Assembly (NCBI RefSeq): GCF_004135585.1
Contig: NZ_CP035502.1
Span: 186,001 to 250,000, forward strand
Direction: 5' to 3'
Origin: Sphingosinicella sp. BN140058
Lineage (GTDB): Bacteria > Pseudomonadota > Alphaproteobacteria > Sphingomonadales > Sphingomonadaceae
Length of the DNA: 64,000 nt
Each line of letters opens with the position of its first letter. Position 1 is the stretch's first letter. The notes under the pieces are model-generated. The model did no database searches, was not told the DNA's origin, and saw only the letters and a list, made by a program, of their open reading frames with translations. Shown here piece by piece: positions 8,364-17,033 of the stretch. Made by a program: the position numbers and the translations under genes.

Positions 8364-8624
8364 TTCTGCTCCTTTTCCTTAGTCTTCCTTCTGGCCCCAA
8401 GGGCCAGCAATCTTCCCCAACGGGTGCCCCTGCAGGGTGCATCCCGACTTAGCGCTACGCAAGACCACCTAAAGAATTTTTCCAGCCGAGCACGGGAGGC
8501 GCCGGGCAGGGAGTCGTGCACGAATTCGCACGGCGAGAAGAATCCGCGGAGAGCCGTAGCGACCTTCTCTCTGGGCGAGGCTCCCGCTAAGGAGGCGCCG
8601 CAACTGAAGCGAAAAGGAATAGGC

Positions 8625-8885
8625 ATGGCTGAAGTGAAGAAGGCACGGGGTGGGCTGTCGCGTCCCTTGACGGCATCACCGGAGCTGGCGGCCATTGTGG
8701 GTGCCGATCCGCTGCCGCGGAGCTCTGTCGTGAGCAAGCTTTGGGACCATATCCGGTCGAACAGCCTGCAGGATCCTGCCAACAAGCGGGAGATCAATTG
8801 CGATGACAAAATGAAGGCGGTGATGGGCAAGGACCGGGTCTCGATGTTCGAGATGAACAAGCTCCTGTCGGCGCACCTGAAGTAG
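8625..8885 (+). CDS. SWIB/MDM2 domain protein
   Basis: An 86-residue protein that is almost entirely one SWIB/MDM2 fold: a basic N-terminus, LSRPLTASPELAAIVG, a helix (VVSKLWDHIRSN), then REINCDDKMKAVMGKDRVSMFEM and the last helix LLSAHLK. SWIB domains are protein-binding modules of eukaryotic chromatin remodellers. In bacteria they occur in chlamydiae and as small proteins in alphaproteobacteria, where the role is unclear. The start at 8625 is fixed by a GGAAT site and by the domain boundary. It diverges from clpX across 261 bases. Confidence 0.9.
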   Translation: MAEVKKARGGLSRPLTASPELAAIVGADPLPRSSVVSKLWDHIRSNSLQDPANKREINCDDKMKAVMGKDRVSMFEMNKLLSAHLK

Positions 8886-9273
8886 GATTCCTCCGGACGG
8901 GCCATCGGTTTAGCCGGTGGCCCCTGCGTGGTCGAGAACCGGGCCGGACCGTATGCGGAGGTCGCCGCAACACACTAGGGAAATCCGGATCTGTGCGGCA
9001 CTCCCAATTCGAGGCGGGATGAGCCCGAGAATTCCGGCTGACTGCTGATGGGAGGGACATGTTCCCTGCAATCCCGCTTTCTGCTGGCCGCGCACGAAGC
9101 GACGCGGCGATTGCGGGGCGCGGGTCCGAGCGAACGACAGCTCCGAAGTGATCCGGCGCCGGCTCTTGGTTCCCTGCTTATTCAGGTGCGGCATCGGCGA
9201 TCGCAACTACGGCAGCGAGCTGGTGGGACGAGGACCGGTGCGCGTGGTTACCGGATGATGCGCAGGAACAATC
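8886..9273. other. Gene-free stretch
   Basis: No reading frame here has a ribosome binding site or protein-like composition. A short GC-rich inverted segment (GGGCCATCGG ... CCGGTGGCCC) directly after the SWIB stop may be its terminator, although no T run follows. Confidence 0.4.
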
Positions 9274-9813
9274 TCACGCAACCAGAGCGAGTGGAAAGTT
9301 TCGCTGAGCGTCGCCTTCCTGCTCTGCATCGCTCGGGAGGGCTTGGTCAGCAGCGACGCGGCGCCGCGGTGGTTGGCTTACGACATGGCTCAACATGGCG
9401 CTTGAGGCCTGCGCAATCTCCACGACAAGGCCGAGAACGTCCCTGAGATCGAGCAACAGGGTCGCTCGTTGCTTCGGTTCGTTAGGGACATTCGGGATCG
9501 TCATGCTGACGGTCTGTTCGCCTTGGTCGACGCTGATCTCGAACGAGCGTGTCTTTCTCCAGAAGAACCAGGGCAGGTTTTCGCGGCAATGCTCGGCCGC
9601 GTCGGCCAGGGTTGCGGATAGCGACAGGGCCTCCGTGATAGTCAGACGGCTGGATGCGGCTTGCCGAGCAGGCGCGTCTTCGATGCACAGAACGATATGA
9701 GTGCGGCCGCCCGATGACGGCCAATGTGGCTCGGCGTGATCCGAGGCCGGGCTCGTGCTGCAATCAATCGACCAGAACGCGTCATCCCTGCCGGCGAGGA
9801 AGTTTTTGATCAT
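9274..9813 (-). CDS. Unknown protein
   Basis: Unrecognised 179-residue cytoplasmic protein with Trp-rich patches (PWFFWRKT), a central beta stretch and a disordered charged tail. A variant of the window's element (AAGATCC next to GAAAAAATTTTC) lies about 60 bases upstream. Confidence 0.6.
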   Translation of the reverse strand: MIKNFLAGRDDAFWSIDCSTSPASDHAEPHWPSSGGRTHIVLCIEDAPARQAASSRLTITEALSLSATLADAAEHCRENLPWFFWRKTRSFEISVDQGEQTVSMTIPNVPNEPKQRATLLLDLRDVLGLVVEIAQASSAMLSHVVSQPPRRRVAADQALPSDAEQEGDAQRNFPLALVA

Positions 9814-9917
9814 GCTTCCAGAATACCCGCATCCTGCGTAACTCGGCTAGAGCCCGAAAAAATTTTCTGAAGAAGATCCTTTGGCCTGCCGAGAACGGGG
9901 ACCTTGGCGCCAGGGAG

Positions 9918-10493
9918 CTAAGTGGGGCAACCAGTAGCCGTCGGGCCGTCGTGCATGAGCTCGAGCTTGCCTTGTTCGATCGTGATCCGGCGCAGCCCGC
10001 AGAAAGCATCCTGCCCGAGGATGGACATGTTGAGTTCGCCGCTTTGGTCGATTGCGACGGGAACAGCTTCGATGGAAATGGGACCGAGGTCGATCCTATG
10101 TTGACCGGCACGGGCGATCTGCACGACCTCTCTTGTGATGCCAATCACGGCCCGGTGGCCTGCGACATCATCCAAGAGCCCGGCCGCCGCGGCGTCCGAC
10201 CTTGTGAGGACAGTGATGTTGGCGCCGGTGTCGACGAGCATGTCGAGAGAGTGCCCGTTGATCGCGGCCGGAACTTCGTAGGTGAGCGCTTTGGTGCGGA
10301 AAACCTGCAAGCGCCGGATCCTGCCGTCGTCCGCGATATGCGAACGTGGCTCGTAGGCGCTTGCCGCCGCCGCTGTCACATAAGGCAGCGAAGCAACGGC
10401 GGCGAGGCCCCCGATGCCACTGGCGAGCATGATTGCAACAAGACCCCGAAGCTGCGTCGAGGACCCAGGCAATGCGCTCAGCCGATGGCTCAT
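9918..10493 (-). CDS. Retropepsin-like aspartic protease, membrane-anchored
   Basis: A 191-residue clan AA aspartic protease of the bacterial TIGR02281-like type. A hydrophobic N-terminal segment (about 18-44) anchors or exports it. The catalytic motif DTGAN is at 88-92, followed by VLTRSDAAAAGL, and the flap-side strand ends in SILGQDAF. One DTG per chain means it should work as a homodimer, like viral retropepsins. Its substrate is unknown, probably periplasmic. The start at 10493 gives the shortest frame with an intact hydrophobic leader. It is 38 bases from the upstream gene, so the two may be cotranscribed. Confidence 0.8.
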   Translation of the reverse strand: MSHRLSALPGSSTQLRGLVAIMLASGIGGLAAVASLPYVTAAAASAYEPRSHIADDGRIRRLQVFRTKALTYEVPAAINGHSLDMLVDTGANITVLTRSDAAAAGLLDDVAGHRAVIGITREVVQIARAGQHRIDLGPISIEAVPVAIDQSGELNMSILGQDAFCGLRRITIEQGKLELMHDGPTATGCPT

Positions 10494-10531
10494 TGGCGAT
10501 CTTTCAAGTGGGTGCAGGTCACTTCGGGAGA

Positions 10532-10900
10532 TTACATGTAGGCGACGGAACCGTACTCGGAGGTGGTCAAGGCCTGCTCGCGGTTCTGTGCGAAGGCGAG
10601 CAGCGAATGGCCCTGATAGAAGACCATCGATGCGAAGCCGATGTCGTGGAAGGACTCGGCTGCGCTCTGGAGAGCGACATAGCTGGCCTGTGCGCTTTCG
10701 ATGTCGTCGAAGATGACCAAGGCGGCGCCGGAGCCGATGAGCTTGTCGAGCGCTTCCCCGGTGAGGCCTGCGCGGAACACGCGCTCGGCGCGACCCCAGC
10801 ATAGTTCGGCGGCGACATAGTCGCAGCTGACCATCATATATGCACGGGTGTCATTCTGGCTCACCTGCTTGAGGAAGCCGTCCCAATCGTATGCCTGCAT
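10532..10900 (-). CDS. Unknown protein with Walker-B-like strand
   Basis: Unrecognised 122-residue protein. A hydrophobic strand ending in acidic residues (ALVIFDDIE) looks like a Walker B or receiver-type strand, but there is no P-loop. The frame continues to an ATG at 10936; 10900 is chosen as the more compact start. Palindromic AACC-GAA-GGTT sites lie 150-220 bases upstream. Confidence 0.6.
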   Translation of the reverse strand: MQAYDWDGFLKQVSQNDTRAYMMVSCDYVAAELCWGRAERVFRAGLTGEALDKLIGSGAALVIFDDIESAQASYVALQSAAESFHDIGFASMVFYQGHSLLAFAQNREQALTTSEYGSVAYM

Positions 10901-11256
10901 TGATCTTGTCACCCTTAGTGTGAGCGTCGATGCCAATTATTGTGACGCACCGAAACTGCTGATGGAAGCGCTAATCAGGGTGATTTTAGAAGAAAATCGG
11001 AAACAGGCGGGTCCGTATATCTACGATCATGGTTAAGATATCGTAATAACCGAAGGTCCTACAGGATCATGTCTGGATCCGCAATCCCGTATAAACCGAA
11101 GGTTTACCGCAAATACCGAATGTTCCTGAATCGACGCTCCGTGCGGCATCGGGAGCCGAAATGATCCTCGATGGGGGGAGGGAATCATGTCGCGCCGCGA
11201 TACGGATGGGGATTCGAGTGGACGCGGCCCAAAGCGGGAGCTCGCGACCGGATCGA
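10901..11256. other. Regulatory intergenic region with palindromes
   Basis: No gene seen. It is AT-richer than its surroundings around 10970-11130 and carries three AACC-GAA-GGTT-type sites, plus a TACGAT ... ATCGTA inverted repeat near 11019-11042. It looks like a promoter/operator region for the gene starting at 10900. Confidence 0.5.
11047..11126. promoter_or_regulatory. Cluster of AACCGAAGGTT-type palindromes
   Basis: TAACCGAAGGTC lies at 11047-11058, the perfect palindrome TAAACC-GAA-GGTTTA at 11092-11106, and a degenerate TACCGAATGTTCC at 11114-11126. A fourth copy is far away at 56052, before the LuxR-type gene. Centres are 46 and about 20 bases apart. Confidence 0.5.
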
Positions 11257-11622
11257 TCAGCGCACTCTGCGGGGCGAGCGTGGCGCTCTATTGCGCTCAA
11301 GATAGCTCTCTCGATGGTCCTGGTCGTTCGAAGCTTTGCTGGTCCCGCAGTGGACGACAGCGAGCATCTCGGCGGCCGCGACCTCGATCTGGGAGCAGCC
11401 GCGATCGAGCCAAATGCCCCGGCCGTCGTCGTGGTCGGCGGGGTCCACGATCAGAATCCCAAGGTCGTCGAGGCGACGGCCAAGCATGTCAGCGATGCTG
11501 ATGCGCTCCTCCGGGCTCTGACTGAGAAGATCAACAAGGGCAGGCAGGGCGGCGATGACGGTGGGGGCATCAGCATGCCGATGGTGAACGGCTACGATTG
11601 CAACGAGGTGTGCGGAGCTCAT
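11257..11622 (-). CDS. Unknown protein
   Basis: Unrecognised 121-residue protein with a hydrophobic beta/alpha N-terminal half, an acidic middle (VDPADHDDG) and a basic Arg-rich tail. It starts 12 bases after the stop of the upstream secreted protein. The opposite strand has a long open frame without a good start and is judged to be a shadow. Confidence 0.55.
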   Translation of the reverse strand: MSSAHLVAIVAVHHRHADAPTVIAALPALVDLLSQSPEERISIADMLGRRLDDLGILIVDPADHDDGRGIWLDRGCSQIEVAAAEMLAVVHCGTSKASNDQDHRESYLERNRAPRSPRRVR

Positions 11623-11633
11623 GATGGCGTTGC

Positions 11634-12110
11634 TCAGCGAGAGGTAAAGCGGGACAGGAGGCCGCGCGCGCGATCGGGAGTCTTTTGGAGATCTGCGCAA
11701 GCGTCGAAGTTGCCGCTCGCGCATACCCGGAGTGCATGGTCGAGCCGAACCGTCGCGGCGCGCGGCTCGGACGGCTCCGCACGAGAGATGGAGGCCCTGG
11801 TGGCGCGGACCTTTGCCGCGAGCGCGGCGGGCGGGGCGATCTGGGCCTGGGTCGAGGCACGATCGTCTCGATACCGGTTCTGAACCGCGGTGAGCCGGCG
11901 CTGTCCGCTCCGCAGTTGGCTGAGGCGACATGCAGCGAGCTCGATGCCCTTCATCCAAGGGCAGCTCCAGGGTGATGCATAGCTGTCGACTGCACGCTTG
12001 CCCTCGAGCAGGGTGTCAATCGTGCGGCCCAAGCCCTGGGCGTTGGCAGGAGCGGCAACAATGGCTTCCGCCGTAAGGACGAGCGACAGCAAGATCAGGT
12101 TCTTGAGCAT
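11634..12110 (-). CDS. Secreted protein of unknown function
   Basis: A 158-residue protein with a signal peptide (first 25 residues, ending in ANAQ). Four Cys residues suggest two disulfides: WSCPW and AACRL near the start of the mature part, RVCASG and DACADL near the end. The middle is a long charged helix. No family is recognised. Confidence 0.7.
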   Translation of the reverse strand: MLKNLILLSLVLTAEAIVAAPANAQGLGRTIDTLLEGKRAVDSYASPWSCPWMKGIELAACRLSQLRSGQRRLTAVQNRYRDDRASTQAQIAPPAALAAKVRATRASISRAEPSEPRAATVRLDHALRVCASGNFDACADLQKTPDRARGLLSRFTSR

Positions 12111-12184
12111 CTGGTTTCTTCCCTGAGACTGGATTCGCTCAAGGCTTCAACTGATACCTGCCGCTCGCGCCCGGGTGGACGCGA

Positions 12185-12667
12185 TCAGCGACGCTCGATG
12201 CGGCTGCGGCCGACCGCTCCCATCTCGATGTCGTCGACGAGCCCTACGACCCCGGTGTCGAAGCCCAGCCGAGCAAAGCGCTGCGGCGCCGGTCGCGGAG
12301 GAAGGTCGTCCTCCGACGATCTCTCGAGCACTGGCGTGGTGATATGCCGAATGAGTTGTTCAGTAAGCGTTCCTTCGGAATTCACGCCAGCCCGCCGCAT
12401 GGCAGCAACCTGGAGGACCGTCCGGACGAGTTCGACCTCTTCAAGGGCATCGGCAAGCCGCTGCTGCATCTGTGACGCCTCCGATGTCTTCTCAGCAAGC
12501 GAGGCCCGAAGCGCGCCGTTGGTTCGGCGAACTTCGTCCAGAACAACGAGGGGATCCTCCGCTTGCCCGATGGACGACGACTGCTCGGCAGTTGCGCTCT
12601 GATTGGGGAGGTCCGCTGGCCACACCTCAGTGGCGGCATTATCGGCTGAGGAAAAATTGGCGTCCAT
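12185..12667 (-). CDS. Unknown coiled-coil protein
   Basis: A 160-residue acidic protein with a predicted coiled coil around 45-90 (EVRRTNGALRASLAEKTSE ... LADALEEVELV). GGAG lies upstream of the ATG at 12667. A longer frame to 12730 would read through two AAAGATCC elements, so those bases are taken as promoter rather than coding. Confidence 0.6.
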   Translation of the reverse strand: MDANFSSADNAATEVWPADLPNQSATAEQSSSIGQAEDPLVVLDEVRRTNGALRASLAEKTSEASQMQQRLADALEEVELVRTVLQVAAMRRAGVNSEGTLTEQLIRHITTPVLERSSEDDLPPRPAPQRFARLGFDTGVVGLVDDIEMGAVGRSRIERR

Positions 12668-12689
12668 CGGTCGTGTTCTCCAGAAGTCT

Positions 12690-12719
12690 GGATCTTTATA
12701 GCGGCTTGTGAGGATCTTT
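12690..12719. promoter_or_regulatory. Pair of AAAGATCC elements, 22 bases apart
   Basis: On the gene (minus) strand, AAAGATCC at 12719-12712 is followed by TATAAAGATCC ending at 12690. The two copies are exactly 22 bases apart, two helical turns. The block CTATAAAGATCCAGA recurs before the small peptide gene at 42459, which suggests a shared promoter core. Confidence 0.5.
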
Positions 12720-12772
12720 CGAAGCGACATTTTCGAAAACCAGCATCTCTCCGCTCCATCGCCAAGCGATCG

Positions 12773-13024
12773 TCAGGAAGCGAGGACCGCCTTGCGCGTG
12801 CGGCTCGCGGCATCCTTCAACGAGCTGGGAGCGAGACCGAAAGACCCGTGAGCAATGGAAATCACGCCGTTCAGGGCGTCCTCGATTGCGAACCGTATCT
12901 CCCGGCAGGCGCCTCTAGGCGGCATCGGAGCGCGTTGAAGACGTTCGCGCATGGCTTCGAGCTGTCGAAGCTCATCCTCGCTAAGGAGGTCGCGGGCGAT
13001 CGCTTGAAGGGAGTCAAGGGTCAT
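12773..13024 (-). CDS. Unknown small helical protein
   Basis: An 83-residue, all-helical, charged protein. Its ATG overlaps the stop of the upstream 369-residue gene (ATGA), so the two are translationally coupled. No family recognised. Confidence 0.65.
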   Translation of the reverse strand: MTLDSLQAIARDLLSEDELRQLEAMRERLQRAPMPPRGACREIRFAIEDALNGVISIAHGSFGLAPSSLKDAASRTRKAVLAS

Positions 13025-14130
13025 GATGAAGTCCTTTCGATGGAGGCGCTCGTGATTACGTCGGAGCCCGGACGGAACCGCACGATGAAGGTGTGGGATC
13101 GGGCGGGGCGATCTGTGCCGTCCGTCTCGTAAGCCGGTCGGGACATCTGGTCGCCCTCACTCCGGAAGCTGGCGCGGCTGGCATACGGACCGAACCTGGC
13201 CGTTGCCAACCGGTCGAACACCGCGAGGGCTTCGGCCCGGCTGGCCTCTGATGTGTCGGTCGAGAGCAGCCGATCCCAGAGGGACTGGGCCGCAGCGCCG
13301 CGACGTTCCCCGACGGTTTGAAGGCGAGCGCGGTTGCCGTCGTCGACATATGCCGCGGGCATAACTGGCTGGAGCTTCGCGATGCTGAAGAACGCCTTCG
13401 GCTCGAGAACGAATTCATGCGCGCGCACGCCGCGGCGAGTGGCCCTGACCTTGTAGGCGTTTGTTCTACCAACGAAGTAGTTGGGCATGACGCCTACGAA
13501 GGTGACGTTTGACCAGGTTGCGCCGCTCAGGCGAACGTCCTTGAAGACACGGCCAGGCTGAACGTTAGCAGCTGCCGCCGACGCCGTGATGATCTCATCT
13601 CGGATCCGGCTGCGCCGCTTGTAGACCTCATAGCCGTAGACGTGCGGGAACGTCTCGTCGAAGCTCAAGTTGGGAGCGGCAGGGGTCGCGCTCAAGAACT
13701 TCTCGCCGCTGGCCGTGTCTGTGCCGCCGACACCATTCGACATGTAGCTGTCGAAGCGACCGGCCTGCTCGTAGACCGCCCAATGGCCGCGAGGTTGCTC
13801 AGCGAGGCTCGCTAAGGCGCGCTTGAGGGTCATCCACGCCGGCTCGTCCCCGAGCTGTTCAAGTGAGATGACCCCGAGAAACCGTTCTTCGACCGTCGGG
13901 TCGAGCGGTCGGCAGAACGCGGCCACCCGTTGCTCAAGGACTGCGTCGTAGAGCACGAATCCCTGGCAGATGGATTCGAACTCGTTTGCGGCGATCACGA
14001 GGTCCATCTCGCGCAAGAATGCTTGGCCCCAAGGTTGGCCTTCCAAGTAGGCGGCCTCGATGCGGGTGGGTTGCCGAGGTAGGACTTCGACCTGGGCGCG
14101 TTCGAGAATGGCAGGAGCTATGTTGGTCAC
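13021..14130 (-). CDS. Large unknown protein
   Basis: A 369-residue soluble protein with no family recognised. It starts with GTG, preceded by a GGAG site. The C-terminal third is rich in strands and aromatic residues (THTFIVRFRPGSDVI near the end), and the middle contains a Gly/Ser/Thr-rich loop (SNGVGGTDTASGEKF). It lies in a set of three coupled unknown genes (12773-15474). Confidence 0.65.
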   Translation of the reverse strand: MTNIAPAILERAQVEVLPRQPTRIEAAYLEGQPWGQAFLREMDLVIAANEFESICQGFVLYDAVLEQRVAAFCRPLDPTVEERFLGVISLEQLGDEPAWMTLKRALASLAEQPRGHWAVYEQAGRFDSYMSNGVGGTDTASGEKFLSATPAAPNLSFDETFPHVYGYEVYKRRSRIRDEIITASAAAANVQPGRVFKDVRLSGATWSNVTFVGVMPNYFVGRTNAYKVRATRRGVRAHEFVLEPKAFFSIAKLQPVMPAAYVDDGNRARLQTVGERRGAAAQSLWDRLLSTDTSEASRAEALAVFDRLATARFGPYASRASFRSEGDQMSRPAYETDGTDRPARSHTFIVRFRPGSDVITSASIERTSS

Positions 14131-14151
14131 GCGTCGTCTCCAGATTAAGAG

Positions 14152-15474
14152 TTAGGCGAGTTCGAGGGCGCGCGCTGCGGGCTGCGGATTCGACAGAGAG
14201 GCAGCGTAGGCAGGCGTGTAGAGGCCGCACGAATCGGCCGGCGAATAGCCGACGTTCGCGAACAGGCCGCCCTCTCGTGGCAAGACGGTGATCGGGTGCT
14301 TCTTGATCGTGTCGTAGAACGTGCCCGAGTACGGATGCGAGACGGAAATCGCGGCCTGGCTAAACGTGATTGGCTTCGTCAGATCCAGCTTGATCAGGTC
14401 CTGGATCGATATCACGGCGTAGAGAGAGAATGCGAAGTAATCGGAGCACGCATTTTCGACGAGCTCCTTGAGCTCCGTCGGGGTGACCAGCGGCTCGGAA
14501 CGCTTCTTGAGGCCATGAAGTAGGGGCTCGTCGTTCTCGCGACCATTTCCAGACATGCGGCGGTATTCTGCAACGGTGTAGCCGAGCGATGACAGGGCGT
14601 GCTGCAGTTCCGGCCCCACTCCCAAGTGCGCAAAGTCCGGCCACGGCTTGTGCGAGCGCACCATCTGGTCAAGGACATAGCCTTGGGGGATCAGGAAGAA
14701 GTTGACCTCGCACTTGTCATAGCTTCCGAGGAGATCGGATGCCTCTGAGTCATCCTCGTCGGCCAGTAGCTGGCAGACGGGATCTTCGAGAGCGCTGACC
14801 CAATCGTCCACGTCCAGCGCGACGTCGATCTCGAGTTCTTCGATCGCATCGGCGAGCTTCTGAACGATGGTTTCGACTTCTGACCGCCCAGAGCCGTACC
14901 AGAAGTCATCGGTCTCCTCGCCGAAGCGGAAGAACCTGGCAATAGCGGCCTCGACGGGATCGGAGGGACCATCTTCGGTAAGCGGCGCTGCCTTCGCCTC
15001 CAGGATCATCGCAGCCAGCTCGTTGCCCTGCTTGAGGCTCATGGGGCCATCGTTCGAGTAGCGGCTGTACCGCGAGTAGTAGAGGTCGTTGCAGAGGTCC
15101 TTGACGAAGCCCTCTCCGCGGTCCGTCTGGAGGAATAGGTCAGGACTCTCGATCTCCGCGATCGAGATCCGGATGTTCTCGACCTCGAGGAGTTCCTTGA
15201 AAGCGGCGGCCGGCGCAAGGACGGCGGACGTTTCGTCGATGATGATTTGTCGGCGCTGGAGATCGTGGCGCGCGAGAACCGTGGCGGTTGATGAGAGGAG
15301 CGCGATGTTGACGCGCTTGATGCTCGGAAGCGAAGGCTGTTGCGCGAGCACGTGACGGTTTGCGAGCCCAGCGCCGGCGGCGAGAAGATCGAGGGCTTGC
15401 ACGTGCTTGATGGCGATGGCGCGAGCGGAAAGGTTCGCAGCAAGCGCGCGAGCGGCAGTCGTGGTGTTGGTCAT
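14152..15474 (-). CDS. Large unknown protein
   Basis: A 440-residue acidic protein with no family recognised. An Ala-rich helical N-terminus is followed by a strongly acidic middle (about 200-260) and a C-terminal part rich in aromatic residues and prolines. No membrane segment is seen. The start at 15474 has AAGGGA upstream. It probably heads the transcript that includes the next two genes. Confidence 0.65.
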   Translation of the reverse strand: MTNTTTAARALAANLSARAIAIKHVQALDLLAAGAGLANRHVLAQQPSLPSIKRVNIALLSSTATVLARHDLQRRQIIIDETSAVLAPAAAFKELLEVENIRISIAEIESPDLFLQTDRGEGFVKDLCNDLYYSRYSRYSNDGPMSLKQGNELAAMILEAKAAPLTEDGPSDPVEAAIARFFRFGEETDDFWYGSGRSEVETIVQKLADAIEELEIDVALDVDDWVSALEDPVCQLLADEDDSEASDLLGSYDKCEVNFFLIPQGYVLDQMVRSHKPWPDFAHLGVGPELQHALSSLGYTVAEYRRMSGNGRENDEPLLHGLKKRSEPLVTPTELKELVENACSDYFAFSLYAVISIQDLIKLDLTKPITFSQAAISVSHPYSGTFYDTIKKHPITVLPREGGLFANVGYSPADSCGLYTPAYAASLSNPQPAARALELA

Positions 15475-15813
15475 GGTCGTCCCTTTCAGGGCGCAGACAA
15501 GTGCGACGGCCAGGGGCCGCCTCGGGTGCACGCGTTTCCCGCATCCGCGCCGCTGAAGAGGCGATGATTACGGAGGTGATGTCCTCGGGATCGTTTGATC
15601 TTGCGAACGGATTGCCCGTGGGGACCATCGTCCCTGCGTGCGGGAGGCTCCGTCGAGCCTTTGGCCGGATGCCGGAGGAAGCGTCACAGCGTGGCGCTTC
15701 GTCGGGGATCCGCTCCCATTTCCTCATTCCCTGCGAGGACAACATCCCGAGGCGAAGGCACGGGTCCTGTGGGCAGAAGGAGGCCGCCCGGGAGCGGCCC
15801 CAATCTGCATCGG
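15475..15813. other. Gene-free stretch
   Basis: Open frames cross it on both strands, but none combines a ribosome binding site with protein-like composition. It probably holds the promoter of the 440-residue gene. Confidence 0.35.
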
Positions 15814-16581
15814 TCAACGCGGCGTAAGGGTGCCGGCGATCCGGTGCTCCTCGCCATCGATCGTGACGATGAAGGTCACCGGTATCGGCTTCTTGCCGTT
15901 GCGGGCAGCCTTCGGCAGCTCGAAGACGATCTGGCCGCCAAAGAAATCATCCGGATCGACCGTGCTCGTTCGCATATTCTCCCGCAGTGCGTCCATACGA
16001 GCTGCATTCTGGTCCGCCAAATTGGCGAACATCGCTCGATTTTCGGCATTGGCCTGCGACTGAGCCGCATAGGCGACGCCCGAGTTGTAGCTCGACCATC
16101 GCGCAGTGCCGTAGGTTCGAGCGGAGCCATACGACCCGTAGGTCGTCGTCCGATAGGTGCCGACGCCGCTGCTGTAGCCCGCGTTCGACGCGTTGATGTT
16201 GTTGCCGGCCGCTGCGAGACCCGCCGCGACGGCTGCCCACATCTGGCGCTTCTTCTCCTCTTTCCGAAGGCGTTCGTAGGTGATGATCTCGATCGGCGAA
16301 CCGTCGTTCAGCACAGCTCGTACGTTTTCCGGGCCGACGTTGAAGGCTTTGTCTCCGTGATTCATCACCTGGAGCTGGATCGCGCCACGCTTCTTGATGG
16401 CGGCGTCCTGCTGGACGAGGCGGACCGACGTCTTCTCGGCGTGGCTGTCGACCGCGCCGACGCCGTCCTGCATGCGAAGCTCCTGGCCTTCGCCGGCCCG
16501 AAACGTCATGTCGAACTTCGCCGCGGCGGCCGGCGCCGCCGCGCATAAGAGCGTCATGACGAACGCAATGATCAGTCTCAT
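15814..16581 (-). CDS. Secreted protein with Gly/Ser/Tyr-rich region
   Basis: A 255-residue exported protein. The signal peptide is MRLIIAFVMTLLCAAAP, ending in AAAA. After a beta-rich N-terminal domain (about 22-110) comes a low-complexity stretch rich in Ser, Gly, Thr and Tyr (about 130-185), then a helix and a C-terminal beta segment. The order suggests a surface or periplasmic structural protein. A GGATCTTT element lies 59 bases upstream. Confidence 0.7.
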   Translation of the reverse strand: MRLIIAFVMTLLCAAAPAAAAKFDMTFRAGEGQELRMQDGVGAVDSHAEKTSVRLVQQDAAIKKRGAIQLQVMNHGDKAFNVGPENVRAVLNDGSPIEIITYERLRKEEKKRQMWAAVAAGLAAAGNNINASNAGYSSGVGTYRTTTYGSYGSARTYGTARWSSYNSGVAYAAQSQANAENRAMFANLADQNAARMDALRENMRTSTVDPDDFFGGQIVFELPKAARNGKKPIPVTFIVTIDGEEHRIAGTLTPR

Positions 16582-16639
16582 TCTTTCTTTCCCCTGCTTG
16601 AGTCTCAACAGGATAGTCCGTCGGGGCTTAAGGGACCGG

Positions 16640-16647
16640 AAAGATCC
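16640..16647. promoter_or_regulatory. GGATCTTT element upstream of the secreted protein gene
   Basis: On the gene strand GGATCTTTCC is followed by TTAAGC and, 17 bases on, by TATCCT, a plausible weak -35/-10 pair. This places the element just upstream of the core promoter. Confidence 0.4.
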
Positions 16648-16672
16648 AATCGCAGCTGCCCGGGAGGGGACG

Positions 16673-16984
16673 TCAGCTGACAGGGACGGGCTTCGCCTGG
16701 CCGTGGCGAGCTTCCCAGGCGACAATTTCGGCCAACTCGTCGTGGCAGTCGATGTCGACCAGGGAGGCGCGTCCCTGACGGTCGGTCCCCTTGGTGAGAG
16801 AAATACCCCAGTTGTGCCAGAGGATGGACTTGCGACCGGAGTGATACCGCATATGCCCGGGAGCATCGTCCCGGCGCTGGGACACTGGGATGAGGCTGAT
16901 GCGGTCAACCGGGTTCAGGAAGAACCACCGGGCGACCGCAAGGGGGATGACCATGCCGTTATGATAGGTGGGGCGGCTATCCAT
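16673..16984 (-). CDS. Unknown protein
   Basis: A 103-residue cytoplasmic protein, basic and rich in His and Trp (YHSGRKSILWHNW). No family recognised. The start at 16984 is the first ATG after the preceding gene and has an AAAGG-type site upstream. Confidence 0.6.
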   Translation of the reverse strand: MDSRPTYHNGMVIPLAVARWFFLNPVDRISLIPVSQRRDDAPGHMRYHSGRKSILWHNWGISLTKGTDRQGRASLVDIDCHDELAEIVAWEARHGQAKPVPVS

Positions 16985-17033
16985 GGTTGAACCTTTGCGT
17001 GCGGAGGGAGGACTGGCAGCGGGTTTCCGCGGG

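Noticed and set aside
8910..9206. Minus-strand 98-codon frame between the SWIB gene and the next gene
   Set aside because: No ribosome binding site and low-complexity, Arg/Ser/Pro-rich product.
11161..11883. Long plus-strand open frame of 240 codons
   Set aside because: It lies opposite two minus-strand genes with good starts and a signal peptide; its product is Ser/Arg-rich and it has no ribosome binding site.
15501..15827. Plus-strand frame in the gap at 15.5-15.8 kb
   Set aside because: GGAGG is too close to an internal ATG, composition is not protein-like, and the end overlaps the 3' end of the secreted protein gene.
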